64,000 bases of DNA from Epiperipatus broadwayi (Eukaryota > Onychophora > Udeonychophora > Euonychophora > Peripatidae), in NCBI GenBank assembly GCA_028023455.1, contig JAQFVV010006703.1, positions 386,001 through 450,000 on the forward strand. The letters run 5' to 3'. Each line of letters begins with the position of its first letter. The stretch's first letter is position 1. Both the position numbers and the translations under genes were made by a program. Positions 45,066-59,054 of this stretch are shown one piece after another. Below the pieces are notes generated by a model. The model searched no databases and was not told the DNA's origin. It saw only the letters and a program-made list of their open reading frames with translations.

Positions 45066-45353
45066 AAAGATTATTGCTGCTGGGTTTTACCGCCAGCGGA
45101 ATCTTTGATTGAAGGTTGTAATGGTCCTTATGATCACTGAATTTCTGATCTGGCAAGGATGGCCTGTGGAAATCAGCTCGAAAGAGTTCAGTTTCATTGC
45201 GTGATTCATGATTGAGAGAGTTTTTTGGTGTGCTTTGTACCTTCCTCTTGTTTTTTTCCAGAATAGAATTTACACTGTGGGGAAAGGAGAACTTTAGGTA
45301 GTTTGGCTCGGAAGCAGGAGATAGATGTGAGTCCTCTTCTTCGGAGTAGGCCT

Positions 45354-45628
45354 TTAAAGTTTGGAAGATTTTTGTTTATTATTAGCATTAGAAGGTAGGT
45401 TGAAATCCATGTCTGAGTCATAGTCTAGTTTTTTGAAATTTGATTTAAATTCATTTCGGAAGGCCCAAGTGGCAAATTCAACAGCAATGTATCTGTCGTT
45501 TGGGTGAGTGAGGATCCGGTGTATGCCCTCTGTTAATTTGTATTGTTTTATCAATTCATATAGTGCTGTAATGGGGAATTTATGGAGTGAGCAATTTGGT
45601 TCTGTCACTGCCAGAACAACACTTTTAT
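45354..45628 (-). pseudogene. LINE A ORF1 fragment
   Basis: Begins in mid-protein with DKSVVLAVTEPNCSLHKF, matching DRSVILAITDINCSLYRF of LINE B ORF1, then YIAVEFATWAFRNEF. Sequence after about 45420 no longer matches and the zinc knuckles are missing, implying an internal deletion. The 5' end at about 45628-45640 is the truncation point against LINE B. Confidence 0.75.
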
Positions 45629-45643
45629 CATTGTGGTAGTTTA

Positions 45644-46306
45644 TTAAAAATTTGCAGAATGATCTGATAATGATGAGTTTTTTATTGTTTGGCTGATCAT
45701 GTGATGTAACACTGGTGAATAGAAGACCAGGTCAATTAATGATGAAAACCTGCCATCATTAAATGTTACTGAATTCTGTGGGAGATAGCCTTCTCCACTC
45801 ATGAGTGGTATGGCTAGTAAGTGCAACCATTTTGTGACAAACTCATTGTATGACATGTTGAAATCACCAAGTAAAATTAATGGATGTGATGAGGATGCTA
45901 TTTTGGAATTTATAATTTGAATGACTTTATTAATTACTGTGTGATTTGGAGGTAAATAAACAAATGCTACATTCAATGTAACTATTTTATCATATAGTGT
46001 TATAATTAATATGTGTGCATCTATATATATTATTTTGAATGAATAGAAGGGGCAGGTTTTCATTACTACTACTCCTGTTCCTGCTGAGGGTGAAAATGAT
46101 GCTTGGGAGAATGCTGAGTATCCTTGATTATTAAGATAGTTAGATGGATTAATCTGAGATTTATTATAAATTTTTGTTTCGAGTAACCCTAGCAAATGAG
46201 GTTGTATAATTTCAAGCCATTTTATTAATTGATAGTTTTTTCCCGGTGAGTTTAATCCACGGATGTTTAATGATGCTATTTTTATATTCATTATAGTTTC
46301 ACTCAA
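45644..46306 (-). pseudogene. LINE B ORF2, endonuclease part only
   Basis: The frame starts MSETIMNIKIASLNIRGLNS and covers the whole apurinic-type endonuclease: LLETKIY, ILLGDFNMSYNEF and SLSDHSANF. It ends abruptly about 220 residues in, where LINE A begins, so the reverse transcriptase is gone. It lies 69 bp after the end of ORF1, a normal two-ORF LINE layout. Confidence 0.85.
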
Positions 46307-46374
46307 TAAAAACAGAACACACCTGATGTAGTAATTAGATTATAATTTTATATAGTTTAGATAACTTGCACAAA

Positions 46375-47894
46375 TTATGACAAAGAATTTTTATGTCTTG
46401 AGGTTCTACTTCCTCCCTCCTGTGATAATTTTTGCACATTTGCTTTTTTATTGGTGCTAAGGTCTTCATCTGAAGTGTATTCAAACTCGGTATCCGTTGA
46501 ACTCATATTTGCTTTTCTTATTTTTTTTTTATGATCTAATGTCTGGGGCATATCATCTTCACTAAGATCAATAGGCACTGCTGCATTTTTTCTACGTTTG
46601 CTTCGCGGTCTGCCTGGTTTTCGGTTGGCAGTGTCATTTATTTTCGGTCTGTAGGTGGCAAGCAAGGCACTAGATAGTCTATAATATCTTGCGAAGTTTT
46701 GTTAAGGGGTGTTTTTGATTGTTTGTGATTTTGGCAATCACTTTTTAATAATTCTTGTTGAGATGGGCTATTTTCTTGTAACACTGGTTTATCCTCGTCA
46801 TTCCGTGATTGATTTTCGGGTAAAATTGATTCACTTTCGTCATTTACTGATTGCTCTCTGGTGATGTATAGATTGTCTGTTACATCGTCATTAATTGGAT
46901 TATTTTGATAGCAAATTGTAGTTGATTCACTTATCGGTTGAGGAGTGAAATCTGTGTTATTTACTGGCGCATTTCCACATTGATGACTTGAGGTTGCTCT
47001 CATATCACAGTGTTTACATTTAAGTTTTGAGCATGCATTTATAATATGCCCTCATTGTTTGCAGTGAAAACATTGCGGTTTAAGTCCATGAATTATTAAG
47101 AGTAGCGTCGCTTCGTGATCGGTTATAAGAGTGGGAATATCATTTGGATTTACGTTTTGATTTAATTTAACTTTAAAATGATAACTGTTTCCATAGATCG
47201 GTATCGGAGTTCCTTTTAAATATATAGGTTGAAAGGCAACAACAACTCCGAATGGTTGCATTAATTTATTGAGGTCATTTATTGTATAGTTAAAGTACGT
47301 ATTTTTGATTGTGCCGGTAATAAAATTTTTTCTATATTGGTTAACTTTTACTAAAGCGTATTTCCCTAACGTTTTAATTGTTTTATCAAATTTGTTTTTT
47401 TGTTCTTCGCTATAGAATTCAATAGCAAGATAGCGAGGATTTGGATGATCTGCTATGCACAATATAGAATCCCATAAATTATTTGTGCTTAATTCTTCGT
47501 ATAGCAAATCCTTAGAAAATCTATACAGCGAACAATTTATATCTGTAATTGCAAGGATAACAGACCGGTCAGTAAAGAAACGTTTAAATGACATAAACAG
47601 GTCACGTGGGATGGTCGTATTAAAGCGTTCAGAAATTTTTAATAGACTTTCATTAGTCCAGATCTCTTCTTCTATTACGTTAACTGGTAATGGGTCAGAT
47701 TCTGAAATCACATCTAGTTTCATTAGATCATTTATTGTTGAACGACGAAATCTTGAAACTGGAGCTTGATTTTTTCCCATGTTCTGAGGAAAATCTCCTG
47801 TTTTAGTGGATGCTTTGATTGCATCAGCATAAGAAATGCTTGCTGCGTTCAAAGAGATCGCCACATTGAAGTAAAAAAAAAACCGCTTGCACAC
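46375..47894 (-). pseudogene. LINE B ORF1 with zinc knuckles, two lesions
   Basis: Encodes a nucleic-acid-binding ORF1 protein. The N-terminal block (SYADAIKAST) and a central RNA-binding-like region are followed by CFHCKQ-stop-GHIINAC and CKHCDMRATSSHQC zinc knuckles. The first knuckle has a TGA (complement of 47052-47054) where a TGG would fit. Downstream, one frameshift near 46650 joins to a basic segment (RKPGRPRSKRRK) and an acidic tail. The start at 47894 is uncertain. Only two lesions make this copy younger than LINE C. Confidence 0.82.
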
Positions 47895-48076
47895 AAATTC
47901 CTCGTCGGAGGAGTTTTCTTAAGTTTAAAAAACTATATATATTGAATATTGGGTTGCTTAGAGACAATACAGTTTATTTTAAATAAAAAAATTTTTAGTT
48001 TTATTATTACTAGAAATATATAATATATTCTACCGATATCTACGATCATCAAACCAGCTGGCGCATGCCACTATCT

Positions 48077-48236
48077 ATTATTATTATTATTATTATTATT
48101 ATTACTACTACTACTACTACTACTACTATTACTACTACTACTACTACTACTACTATTACTACTACTACTGCTATTACTACTACTGCTACTGATACTACTA
48201 CTACTACTACTATCATTATTATTACTATTAGTATTA
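48077..48236. repeat. ATT/ACT trinucleotide microsatellite
   Basis: ATT repeats pass into ACT repeats with occasional interruptions over about 160 bases. Apparent poly-valine or poly-threonine frames here are artefacts. Confidence 0.95.
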
Positions 48237-48239
48237 TTT

Positions 48240-48980
48240 TACTATAATAGTACAAGTAATATCTTTTGGTCGCCATATTTGCTTCAAATTTACAACTTTT
48301 AGTTTTTTTAATTCTTTATCTCACCATCACTCAATTGCTTTTTTCAGTCTTTTTTATGATAACAGTGGAAGAAAAAGTTACTTTGTTTAACATTATTATT
48401 TGAGACTTACAGCATATGTTTTTCAATTCTACATTTGTCTGCACTCTTCAATCATTTGGAGACTGAACCACATCAATAATCTTCCACAATATTAGTTGTT
48501 TACAATATTCTGAACATCTATCCAGGCGGGGATGGCTGGAAACAAAATAGTCAATTTTTTTATAAAAGCATTTTATGTAGGACTTTATTTTTTTGCATAA
48601 TGATAAATCAGATTTGGAAAATATATTAGCAACCACATTTAACAATAAGTTATGCCATTATTTTCATCAAAACCTCATTCTCTTCATGGATCTTTTGATT
48701 ACATATCCGATTAATAGTTCATACTTTAACTATTTTTTTTTGTTAAAATAATAATAAACTTATAAAACTGAAAAAATCTCTGTAGATACTATATAGCACC
48801 ATAAGGTTAAATACGATTCAAATAGTGTTTTTCTGAAGGTTTGTGATGATGGTATTTTAGTTTATATTTATATATTGGACTAGTCCAATATTGAAATACA
48901 ATGATTTAAATAGATTTACAATAATAAGACAAGCAAAATATATTAATAAGTATAAACAAATGAACAAAAATATAACATAC
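48240..48980 (-). other. intron next to upstream Ig exon
   Basis: No recognised feature. This is the first 740 bp of the 28-kb intron on the minus strand. Confidence 0.5.
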
Positions 48981-49259
48981 CTCTTATAAAATATTTAACT
49001 TGTATTAAATGAAATTTATTGCCAAAACATGTCATATTAAAGTGAGTATCTTCATTAGGTTTCACTACAATTGTTAAATTAGCAGGTGCCTCTTTTGATT
49101 TTACAAGTGGCTCAATAAATACGGGACCATCCAGTTTTTCTTCATAGTACCAAAATGGTGATGATCCATAACACTTAATATCAATGGACTGACTAGTTAA
49201 CATTATTTCTGAATTTTCATCAAATACTTTAACTCCAGAAATTTCATAATATGAAATTC
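48981..49259 (-). CDS. Ig-like receptor exon (upstream of the pair)
   Basis: A 279-bp, 93-codon exon with acceptor TATTTAG before 49259 and donor G|GTATGT at 48981/48980. Both phases are 1. The protein runs from ISYYEISGVKVFDENSEI through IDIKCYGSSPFWYY (first cysteine, then tryptophan eight residues later). It continues to LTIVVKPNEDTHFNMTCFG (second cysteine) and ends IQVKYFIR. This is a C...W...C immunoglobulin domain, followed by the D of the next exon. The short cysteine-tryptophan spacing and the KYFIRD exit recall domain 1 of VEGF/PDGF-receptor-like proteins, but other Ig receptors are possible. A signal peptide exon should lie further upstream and was not found. Confidence 0.75.
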
Positions 49260-49854
49260 CTAAATATTATGATAATGAAATATTTATTAATAATTTTTTA
49301 TCATTAAATAATTTAAGCAATTAATTAATCAATAAATCTATGTAGTTATTTCCTTATTAGTATACTGATAGTAGAGGTAATTTGATTTTTTTTTCAAAAA
49401 ATTTGGAAAGCATTTCTATGGTATAAATGCACATTAAAAACAATAACCAGTTTTAAATTCTTTTTATACACCAAAGTTTTAGTAATAATCAATTAATTAA
49501 ATATTTATGTAAAACAAAAATAATGAAAATAATTTAATATAAATAACTATTAGGTTTAGGGCTTACTCAATATTATTATCTTATATATAAAAATCCCTAT
49601 TTTATTGGTTGTCTGATTGGTGAATGTATGTTTATTTGTAAGACTGTCATGTGTCAAATTCACAACCAATTAAAAATTTTTTATGTTTGTTCACATCATA
49701 AAAAATATTTTATGCAAAGAAGATAAACTCACAATTAATAGTTTTCTGTAATGCTGTCAAATTTACATATCATTTAACAAATATATTTAAAAATTTTAAT
49801 TTTAATTTAGAGACTTAATTTGATTATAAGAATTTTATTTAAACTCCATGCATC

Positions 49855-50460
49855 CTTAATAATAAAAGAACTCTTAAACAAGTTAATTGCTTTAGAATCA
49901 TAAATTTTTAACAAGAAAGTTTCTTCAATTGATTAAGTTTTATTTGTTTAAAAAATATTAATCTCATCAAAGTTAATACTGTGTTCAGTATCTCTTTCAT
50001 GGATATATAAAACAGAACTATGATATTTATTTATAACTTTGCCTTTATGTACTTTTATTCTTTCATTTAAGCTCAGATTACTCTGACGTATATATAACTT
50101 CTTATAAAAATAAGGAATGAAAAACATTTTCCTAGTATTACTCTTCCTATCAAAATTTTTCTGGAGTAGTGTATATAATTTCTTGTTTTAGTAAGAAGTT
50201 ATATATAGGTCAGAGTAATTTGAGCTTAAATGAAGAAATAAAATTACTTAAAATTAGAATTAGAAATATATATTTTAGTTCGGCTTTATATATCAATGAA
50301 AGAGATTTTGGTCACATTAATAGTTTTGATTAGGCTAAACATGTCTTATTTGAATGAAATGAAATAAAAAGAATTAAAAAAATTGTATTGTTAAAAAATT
50401 ATGATCTGAAGAATTTATCTTGTTTAAGAGTTCTTTTAATATTAAGGGTGTGTGGAATGT
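49855..50460. mobile_element. two Penelope-like 3' remnants, head to head
   Basis: The minus-strand copy (about 50180-49855) reads KKLYI-QSNLSLNERIKVHK, VLYIHERD and INFDEIN. The plus-strand copy (about 50190-50460) reads KKLYIGQSNLSLNEEIK, ALYINERDFGH and NEIKR. Both start at the same GIY-YIG point, a few bases apart, so the pair forms a divergent palindrome. Both have stops. A plus-strand tail similar to 20270-20380 continues to about 50640. Confidence 0.72.
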
Positions 50461-51002
50461 AATTAGGAATTGTGAGCAATAAATAATATATATTTATTGA
50501 TTTGTCTTAATTTTTTGCACTGGAGAAGTCTGCTTATAGCAGAGAAACCAATGGTTATACTGTAGAATTTATTTCTTTGGTTAATCTGTTTTAGTTTTGA
50601 ATTTGGGGTAATTTTAATTATTTTAATGTCTAGTTTAGCTTTAGGCCTTTAATGCTTATATAAATATAATAAAATAAATTCTACATTTATCAACTATTAT
50701 GTTATTAAATTTTGATTTAAAACAATATTTATTATCAGGCATTCGATACACATATTTTTGTCTAAGCACAACTAAAGTGAATATTAGAAAATACATTAGT
50801 ATATCTGCACACATAAATATATATGAATTAGTCACTGATTATTATACATTTGCATATTTGCATGTAAGCAGTTGACTATGTCATTAGATTAAATGACTAG
50901 TGTTTGCTAATATTCACTTTAGTCATGCTTTGACAAAGATACACACCTATCAAAAGCTTGTCTTAGCAAAGTAATAAATATTGTATTAAACAAAACTTTA
51001 TT

Positions 51003-51715
51003 ATTTAAATAAGCAATTATTTTTATAGTACTATGTTTATAATTGTAATACATTTAAAGATCAGCCTTTTCAAGCTATTGTGTATGCACTTTTACAAGGG
51101 TTAATAATAAATGAACACTTTTACTCCCATCACGAGATATAGTATTTATAAAAAAACAAAATGATCCACTTGTTCTTTCCAACCCAAATGCTTATATATG
51201 AGCAAATCTTAAATACTGGAAGTGAAAGTGTGAGGATAAACCACTCACTTTAAATTACTGTTTACGATATCTGAATGAATGATGTGTTGGGAGTGAAAGT
51301 ATTCATTTATTATTAACACTTGTAAAAGCGCATGCACAATAGCTTGAAAAGGCTGATCTTTAAATGTATTACAATTATAAACATAGCACTATAAAAATAA
51401 TTGCTTATTTACATATGTTTAAGTTTCATCTGAGAGCGATGTTTAGTAAATTCCAGATAATTTCATTGACATCATTCATTCAGATATCGTAAACAGTAAT
51501 TTAAAGTGAGTGGTTTATCCTCACGCTTTCACTTCCAGTATTTAAGATTTGCCCATACATAAGCATTTGGGTTGGAAAGAACATGTGGATTCATTTTGTT
51601 CTCTCATAAATACTATATCTTGTGTTGAGAGTGAAAGTATTCATTTATTATTAACACTTGTAAAAGCACATGCACAATAGCTTGAAAAGGCTGATCTTTA
51701 AATGTAAAACTATTA
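51003..51715. repeat. inverted and tandem copies of a ~430-bp repeat
   Basis: 51051-51281 (plus) and 51282-51700 (minus) are copies of one repeat beginning TTAAAGATCAGCCTTTTCAA. The minus part includes a full unit plus a second start, so the block is both inverted and tandem. Non-coding. A related copy lies at 59055-59460. No hammerhead core was found. Confidence 0.75.
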
Positions 51716-51803
51716 TTGTAAAAGTTGACAAAACTTTATTATTGTAAAAGTTGATAATTATCTACATACTCTTGTAGAATTTATTTTATTACATATTATC
51801 TGT

Positions 51804-52730
<927 letters not shown>

Positions 52731-52734
52731 CAAT

Positions 52735-52795
52735 ACACACACACACACGCACACATACACCCACACACATATATTTATATATATATATATATATA
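52735..52795. repeat. AC then AT microsatellite
   Basis: ACAC-type repeats pass into AT repeats directly before the inverted element at 52799. Confidence 0.85.
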
Positions 52796-52798
52796 GGC

Positions 52799-53375
52799 AA
52801 TCAAGTCATATATCACGTGATTTAATTTAATAAACTTGTACTACACATATTATATAATGAGCTTGCTAATAGCTCTTAACAAGCTTTTCTGGATATCCTT
52901 ACCTTCAGACCAGTTCCTAGCTCTGAGTTAGAAACTGATCTGAGGGTAAGGATATTCAGAAAAGCTTGTTTAAGAGTTATTAGCATGCTCATTATATAAC
53001 ATTTGTAGTACAAGTTTATTAAATTAAGTCACAAGATATATGACTTGATTTCCTTGAAATTATTGCTTTGCTCTTGAGGCTTTGGTGATTTTATATTGGT
53101 AAAGCTATTAATACATGGTGTATCTAAATTTAGTTCAGTCCCATATGACTATTTAAGTTAAATAGCTGAATTTGAAGACATATGGATGTCTGAAAATCTT
53201 AGAATTTTTACTTAATAGGTAACTATTAGATAAATGCTGGAGCTTCATTTGGTAATTTTAAATCTAATAGCTGAATGTCCTAGCACCTCATTGATGACTG
53301 CCAGAGCTAGAAACTGATCTGAGGATAAGGATATTTAGAAAAGCATGTTAAGAGCTATTAGCATACTTATTATAT
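52799..53375. mobile_element. retrozyme-like inverted element, 379-bp family
   Basis: Arms 52799-52918 (minus) and 52923-53050 (plus) meet inside the hammerhead region. The plus part continues through one full unit (AAAAGC at 52960 recurs at 53339, period 379). The sequence between is recognisably related to the 22463-23975 element (for example TTTAGTTCAGTCCCATATGA and TGGATGTCTGA). No target duplication was found. More decayed than the other two ribozyme elements. Confidence 0.72.
53285..53325 (+). ncRNA. hammerhead ribozyme relic
   Basis: ACCTCA (53285-53290), TTGATGA (first core base C changed to T), stem II region, GAAACTGATC and TGAGGA. Stem I pairs over five bases, but stem III is mismatched, so it is probably inactive. 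Confidence 0.6.
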
Positions 53376-53380
53376 AAATC

Positions 53381-53580
53381 AGTCAACACTTAGACAATAC
53401 CAATATAGATAATCAAGATTTTTAAACTGTTATCAAAACAACCTCCTTTTAGCAAAAGAGGTGTATATATCATTAATAACCAGTCAATACTTAGACAATT
53501 TCAATATCAATAGCAATCAACAATTTCAAACTGTTGTCAAGACAACCTTTTTTTAATAATACAGGTGAATTGTACTCTAA
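53381..53580. repeat. ~100-bp tandem duplication, diverged
   Basis: CAGTCAACACTTAGACAAT (53381) and CAGTCAATACTTAGACAAT (53484) start two similar adjacent units. Confidence 0.7.
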
Positions 53581-54299
53581 AGATGGAGTTGTATTGTGTT
53601 ATAAATTATGCTTTTATGGAGAAAATAAAAAGCAAATGTGAGCTTTTGTATTATAAATGGATTTAATATTTAATTTAGAAATAAATGAGTATTATAAATT
53701 AATATGGCTTGGTAATTTTTTTCTTTTTGGTCACAATTAAAAGCAAAGTTGTTTTTATAATGGATAAAAATAAATTTAGATTTATAGATTAAGAAAAAAA
53801 TATTTGTATGTTGTTAACACTTATCCATGAATTTTAATGACAATAGATATAATAGTTATAATTAAATGTTAGATAATTGTTTTCAAATATTCATGTTGGA
53901 AGAACAATTATTAACCATTCCAAATACGAATTGGTTAATATTTTATTTAAAGTTTTAATTTTTCTTAAGTTTAAAAATATTTTAAGATAAAGATGTTCCA
54001 AAATGAGAAATGGTTACAATAAATATAAAAATTATATTTAAATATAAACTCCAACACTGGTTTATTATGTAAATCACATATTCTCAATCAAAAGTACAAA
54101 ATAAAACTTTTTGAGAAAAAAGATGTCTTTACTTTCTTAGATCTATCTGTCTTTACTTGCCTATCTCAATTTCTTTATAGAATTTATATACATATGCATG
54201 TATATATAATCAAAATTATTCTAAATTTACAACTCAACCAAACTAGCAAAAAATATTCTATAACACTACCAATTGTTTCATTGTTACAAGCAGACTTCT
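53581..54299. other. AT-rich spacer
   Basis: No recognised feature. Confidence 0.45.
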
Positions 54300-55100
54300 C
54301 AATTGTAAAGAACTACAAAATAATGTATTTAAACTAAACATTACACACAATTTCACTTACTTGCCATACACCCTTAATATTAAAATAACTTTTAAATAAG
54401 TTAAATGCTTCAGAATTATAAATTTTTAATAATAAAAATTCTTTAATTCTTCTTTTTATTTCATTTCTCTCAAAGAAGACAACCTTAGCTTCATCAAAAT
54501 TAATAGTGTGGCCTCTATCTTTTACATGGATATATAAAGCACAAATAAGCTATTTATTTTTAATCCTACTTTTACATACCTTTATTCTTACATTTAAGCT
54601 CAAACTACTCATAATTATATATATCTTTTTACAAAAACAATGGATAATATACACTACTCCAGGAATAGTTTTTCTATCAAAAATTTTCTTTGCATTATTT
54701 AATAAATTATTCAAAGTAATACCTTTTTTCCAAACTATTTTCTTATGTCCAAACAAATTACTATTTTTTCATCCAATTGTATAAGAAGACAATTTAAATG
54801 CTAAAAAAATAAAATAATAGTTTTCTTTATCATTTACATCATTACAAATATTATTACTATTAAATAAAATACTTGTAACAGATTTATCAGAATAACCAAT
54901 ACTAAAATAATCTTTATAAAATTGGCCTTTTTGAAACAAAACTACCTCACTGGAATTTTTTAATCTCTTATTTCTATAACAATAATTTTTAAAGCAGCTA
55001 CTTTATGAGATACAGATTAATAGTAACAAGGTTTAATCATAAACCTTAGTCTATATTCTTAACATAATGACTATATACCAAACAATTATATATTGTACCC
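54300..55100 (-). pseudogene. Penelope-like element: RT tail and GIY-YIG nuclease
   Basis: Best preserved Penelope-like fragment. The minus strand reads a reverse transcriptase tail (QFYKDYFSIGYSDKSVTSIL; about 54880-54940), then GVVYIIHCFCKKIYI and SLNVRIKVCKSRIK of the GIY-YIG nuclease (about 54560-54680). The C-terminal tail ALYIHVKDRGHTINFDEA...ERNEIKRRIKEF follows (about 54440-54545). The usual Y-I-G-x-T/S is changed to YIIMSS, so nuclease function is doubtful. Several stops interrupt the N-terminal side, and the palm of the reverse transcriptase is absent. It is the reference for copies at 19985-20340 and 49855-50460. Confidence 0.8.
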
Positions 55101-58100
55101 TTTTTATTAGGTCTGAATAAGTTTTAAAAACCAATTTCTTAAAAAAATTTAAATTAAAAGAAATCTAAGTATTATAAGTGCTATAATAATGATAGAGTTC
55201 TAAACTTTGTTGAGATAAATTTAAAAGCTATAAAAATATTTAAAAGTTATTATAAAATGTTAAATATATTATAAAAGTTAAATAATATAATTTTGTATGG
55301 TTGAGAGAACTGGCCATAGTTATAATGGTTTAAAATTATGTAGTAAAAGTCTTATTAAACAAACTTTTGAAAACTAATTTTGAATATGTTTGATTTTTAA
55401 ATAAGTTATTAAATATATTTTATACAATTAGATTTAAATTTATATTATAACTATTTATTAAAAGTTTTAGTATTTTATGATATAAACAAGTGTATTCAAT
55501 TTTATTTATTGTTTAAAAAATGTCAAAATTTATTGTTCCAAATTTTATCATTATATTTTATTATTTTTATAATATTTTTGTAATTAAATATTTAGTTAAT
55601 TTCATTTCAGATAGTGAATATGAAAAAATTGCAACATTCTGTCTGGGATTATGATCATGTGAGTAACAATACATGTATTTTTTGTGTGCTTGCAAGTTAA
55701 AATTACTTTCAGAATTGTTTAAAATTGGGAACATTTGAATATCATAAAAATAAATATAGGAAACTATTAAATTAATTAATTTTTTAAAAAATTTTGAAGT
55801 TAATAAAAACAAACTAAAAATGGATACATTAAAATTAAGTGTTAGTTAAATTGATAAAGAATTGTTTAAAATATGTTATTTTAAAGTATTTAATTTCTTT
55901 AAGTATAAATATAAAATTGATTTAGAATTGAGTATTATCATATTATTATTAAAAACTAATGTCTGATAATTTGATTTCTGAAATTTTAAGAACTCAAAAA
56001 TTGACAAATATATAAATTAGTTTGTAAGCTAAGGGTCAAGTAACCAATCAGATGATAATTAGAGCAGGTATATAAATGGGGACTCACACTTCTTCATTAT
56101 TCTTTTTTCTTCTTATTTTTTATTGTTCTTTCATTATTTACTTTTCTATTCATAAATTGTTAAAGTGGTACCCAGTATATTATTACAAGCCAGTAATATA
56201 TTGCTTAAATAGTCTATTAGTTGGTTTTTTTTTTAAAATTTTTTTTTTATTATTTTCTAAAATGTCTAAATAATTATAAAATTATTAAGTTAGACTAAGA
56301 ATGTTTCTTTAAACCCAATTAGTTTCCTAATAGTATTTCTATTCAAGACTTAATTCAAATTCATTATAACTAATGGAACATAAACCTGAGATGATGTGGA
56401 TAGGAAGGTTAATGGTAAATATGCAAATAAATGAAGAAAGTATATTTTTTTCCGTACTATCCAAAAACTATTATAATTGTTTGTATAAAGTACTTTGGAA
56501 TTTAAAGTGGATATTATCTAGAAATATAACTCGATATTTAACATGCTCATGTGTAAAATTTCAAGAACTTTTAAAAGATGTTACTCAAATAAAAAAATAC
56601 CTGGAAAAGACTGAAACTGAATTGTTTGAAAAAATTATAAAAGTATTCAAGAATAAGTTATAGTATAAAAAGTATTTTTGGCTGTATATTTTTTAAAAAA
56701 CTGAAATAGTTTTAAAAGAAATATTTTCTTAAAAGTAATTACAAACTTTTGGGACATGAAGAAAAATAAAAGACAAATGTCATTATGAATATAAATTGCT
56801 TTATCAAATTATTTTCAAAATATGTGAATATTTTGGATATAAATACTTGCTTTCTTAACTATACAGTAAAAAGATGATAATGGATAATAGAAATAAATAT
56901 TATCATGAGTAAGTAAATACCCTTGAGAATATTCAAATATGAATTCATCTATTACTACATATCTGCATTATGAAATAATATTTAAAAAAAATGAAAAATG
57001 CCTATTTTGTTGAGCATGCAAACTTATTGTAAATGGCTGATGATGATGATGCTCCTTTACACCGATGGAATTCATGTAAATGAAAACAATGAAACTTATC
57101 TAAATAAATAATTTTTAAAAAGTGATATCACATTAATAAATGTTATCCTACAAAAGCAACAGATAAAAGCCTGTTTTAAAGATATTCAAGAACAGGATTA
57201 GCAATAATTTTTCAGATTCTCTACGATTTTAAAATTTCAACTATTCTTCTTATGTTTTTCCCTATTGTTATTTGCAATATGAGAGGAGGGGAGAACTGTG
57301 TGCAAAAATAACTTCAGGCTGTTCTCATCGTGTAGCTACCATGGAGATTCCCATTTGAAGCTTTAAACTGTATTGAAGAACAGTTAGTTGAACTTTATTG
57401 AAGGACAGTCATGAATTGGATTATGTAACTTTAATCTTAATTATTGTTTTAAATATACTAATTTTAATATTAGAATTTATTGTATAAGATAGTAAAGGTC
57501 ACATTTTAAATATTTTTTTATTACTCTAACAATATTAATATTTTTTTTTAAAAAAAACAAAACAACTTTTAACATTCTTTTTCTTGAAAAAAATTTGAAA
57601 AACATTTTAAAGTATAATAGTTGGTGCATTGGATGATTGATAATTTTGATTATTATGTTTTTATGATGAATTGGACCGGAAGACATCAAAATAGTGATTT
57701 ACAAATTGTAAAGTCACAAGGTAATTTAAAATTGTTTAATTATTATATGATATATATTTTAATTTTTTTTAGAGTTGCTTGGATTTTTAAAAAAATATAT
57801 ATTTTTTGTCATATGAATGTGTGAATGTAAGTATGTGTGCAATAATAACACATATAGATTTTTTTGTCATTATTATGAGGTATAAGCTAAGTGTAAAAAA
57901 AAAGAGATATGTATACATTTTTTCCCCTTTCTTTACTAAATAAACTATTCGTTATTTTAAATATTTGAATATTGATTTTAATGTTTTAAAATCAAGATCA
58001 TTTATACTTTGCTGCTAAGTTTTAAGTGCATGAAATCTTTTCTTATAGTAGTTCTGGATTGATAATGTTATATGTTAACTTTGTTTGTTATTGGGAATAT

Positions 58101-59049
58101 TGCTAGTTATTTTATGATGTGGATTGTTTAGATCTATTTTGAAGTTTTAAATGATAGTGATGGAGAAGTAGAAATAATGAAACCCTGGATATCTTATATG
58201 CAGGATACATTAAGAAGTTTGGAAAATAGCCTATATTTATCTTAGTAGTTTTATGCAAGTACAATTAACAAAACCCTTTGTCTTGTATGTATTTTCCATG
58301 GACAGTGTTTGATATTTTGTATTTTTTAAATGTTCAATAATTGCTGAATAGATAGCTTGAACATTATTTCTAAAGGTATTGAACAAAAAAGTCATACCTA
58401 CTCTTTCACACTGTTTCCACATGAATTATTAAATATATTTTTATGCTATTGAGTCTTTACTCTAGTCATTCCTTCATGTCCTATGCATCGTATTGCCAAC
58501 TTGATTTCAATAGTTATTACATCATGTAGCATAGTATTTTCATGAAAGAAGAATAACATATTATTTGGGATTGATGTATTGTTTTATTCAAAGGAAAGTA
58601 AGATAGGTTTTTCTTGATTGGATTAAAATGAAATACAAATGATATTGAATGTAAATGCTGATAATAAAGTAATAAAGAATCATAGTTATTTTTCATATTT
58701 TTATCAAATTATTTTTAAGGTTAAAAGAAATCACAACAATTCATGGTGTTTTTAATAGTTTTGATATATTTTTGATTTTCCATAAATCAATGCATATTTT
58801 TAAAAGATGAAAGCATCAAAATGAACAATCCAAAGTGTGATGAATGTTTATATTTTATGAACATTTTTTATATATTTAAAAAAACATGAAACACATATAA
58901 GAATTTTGAGAATGGTGCCAAGCAAAATTATCTAGTATAACATCAACACTATTTTGTTAAATTCAGATTTCATTTATTGAATAAATCTTAAAATATATTT
59001 TTAATGAATATTATTCTAAGTATTTTTTTCTTTACATTTACTAAAACCA
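55101..59049. other. AT-rich region, no recognised gene
   Basis: Small frames at 56373-56663, 57477-57689 and 58237-58422 have no recognisable motif or splice context. Upstream exons of the Ig-like gene could be hidden here, but none was identified. Confidence 0.35.
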
Positions 59050-59054
59050 TATTA

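Noticed and set aside
48049-48276. 75-residue valine/isoleucine-rich frame
   Set aside because: It is the translation of a trinucleotide microsatellite.
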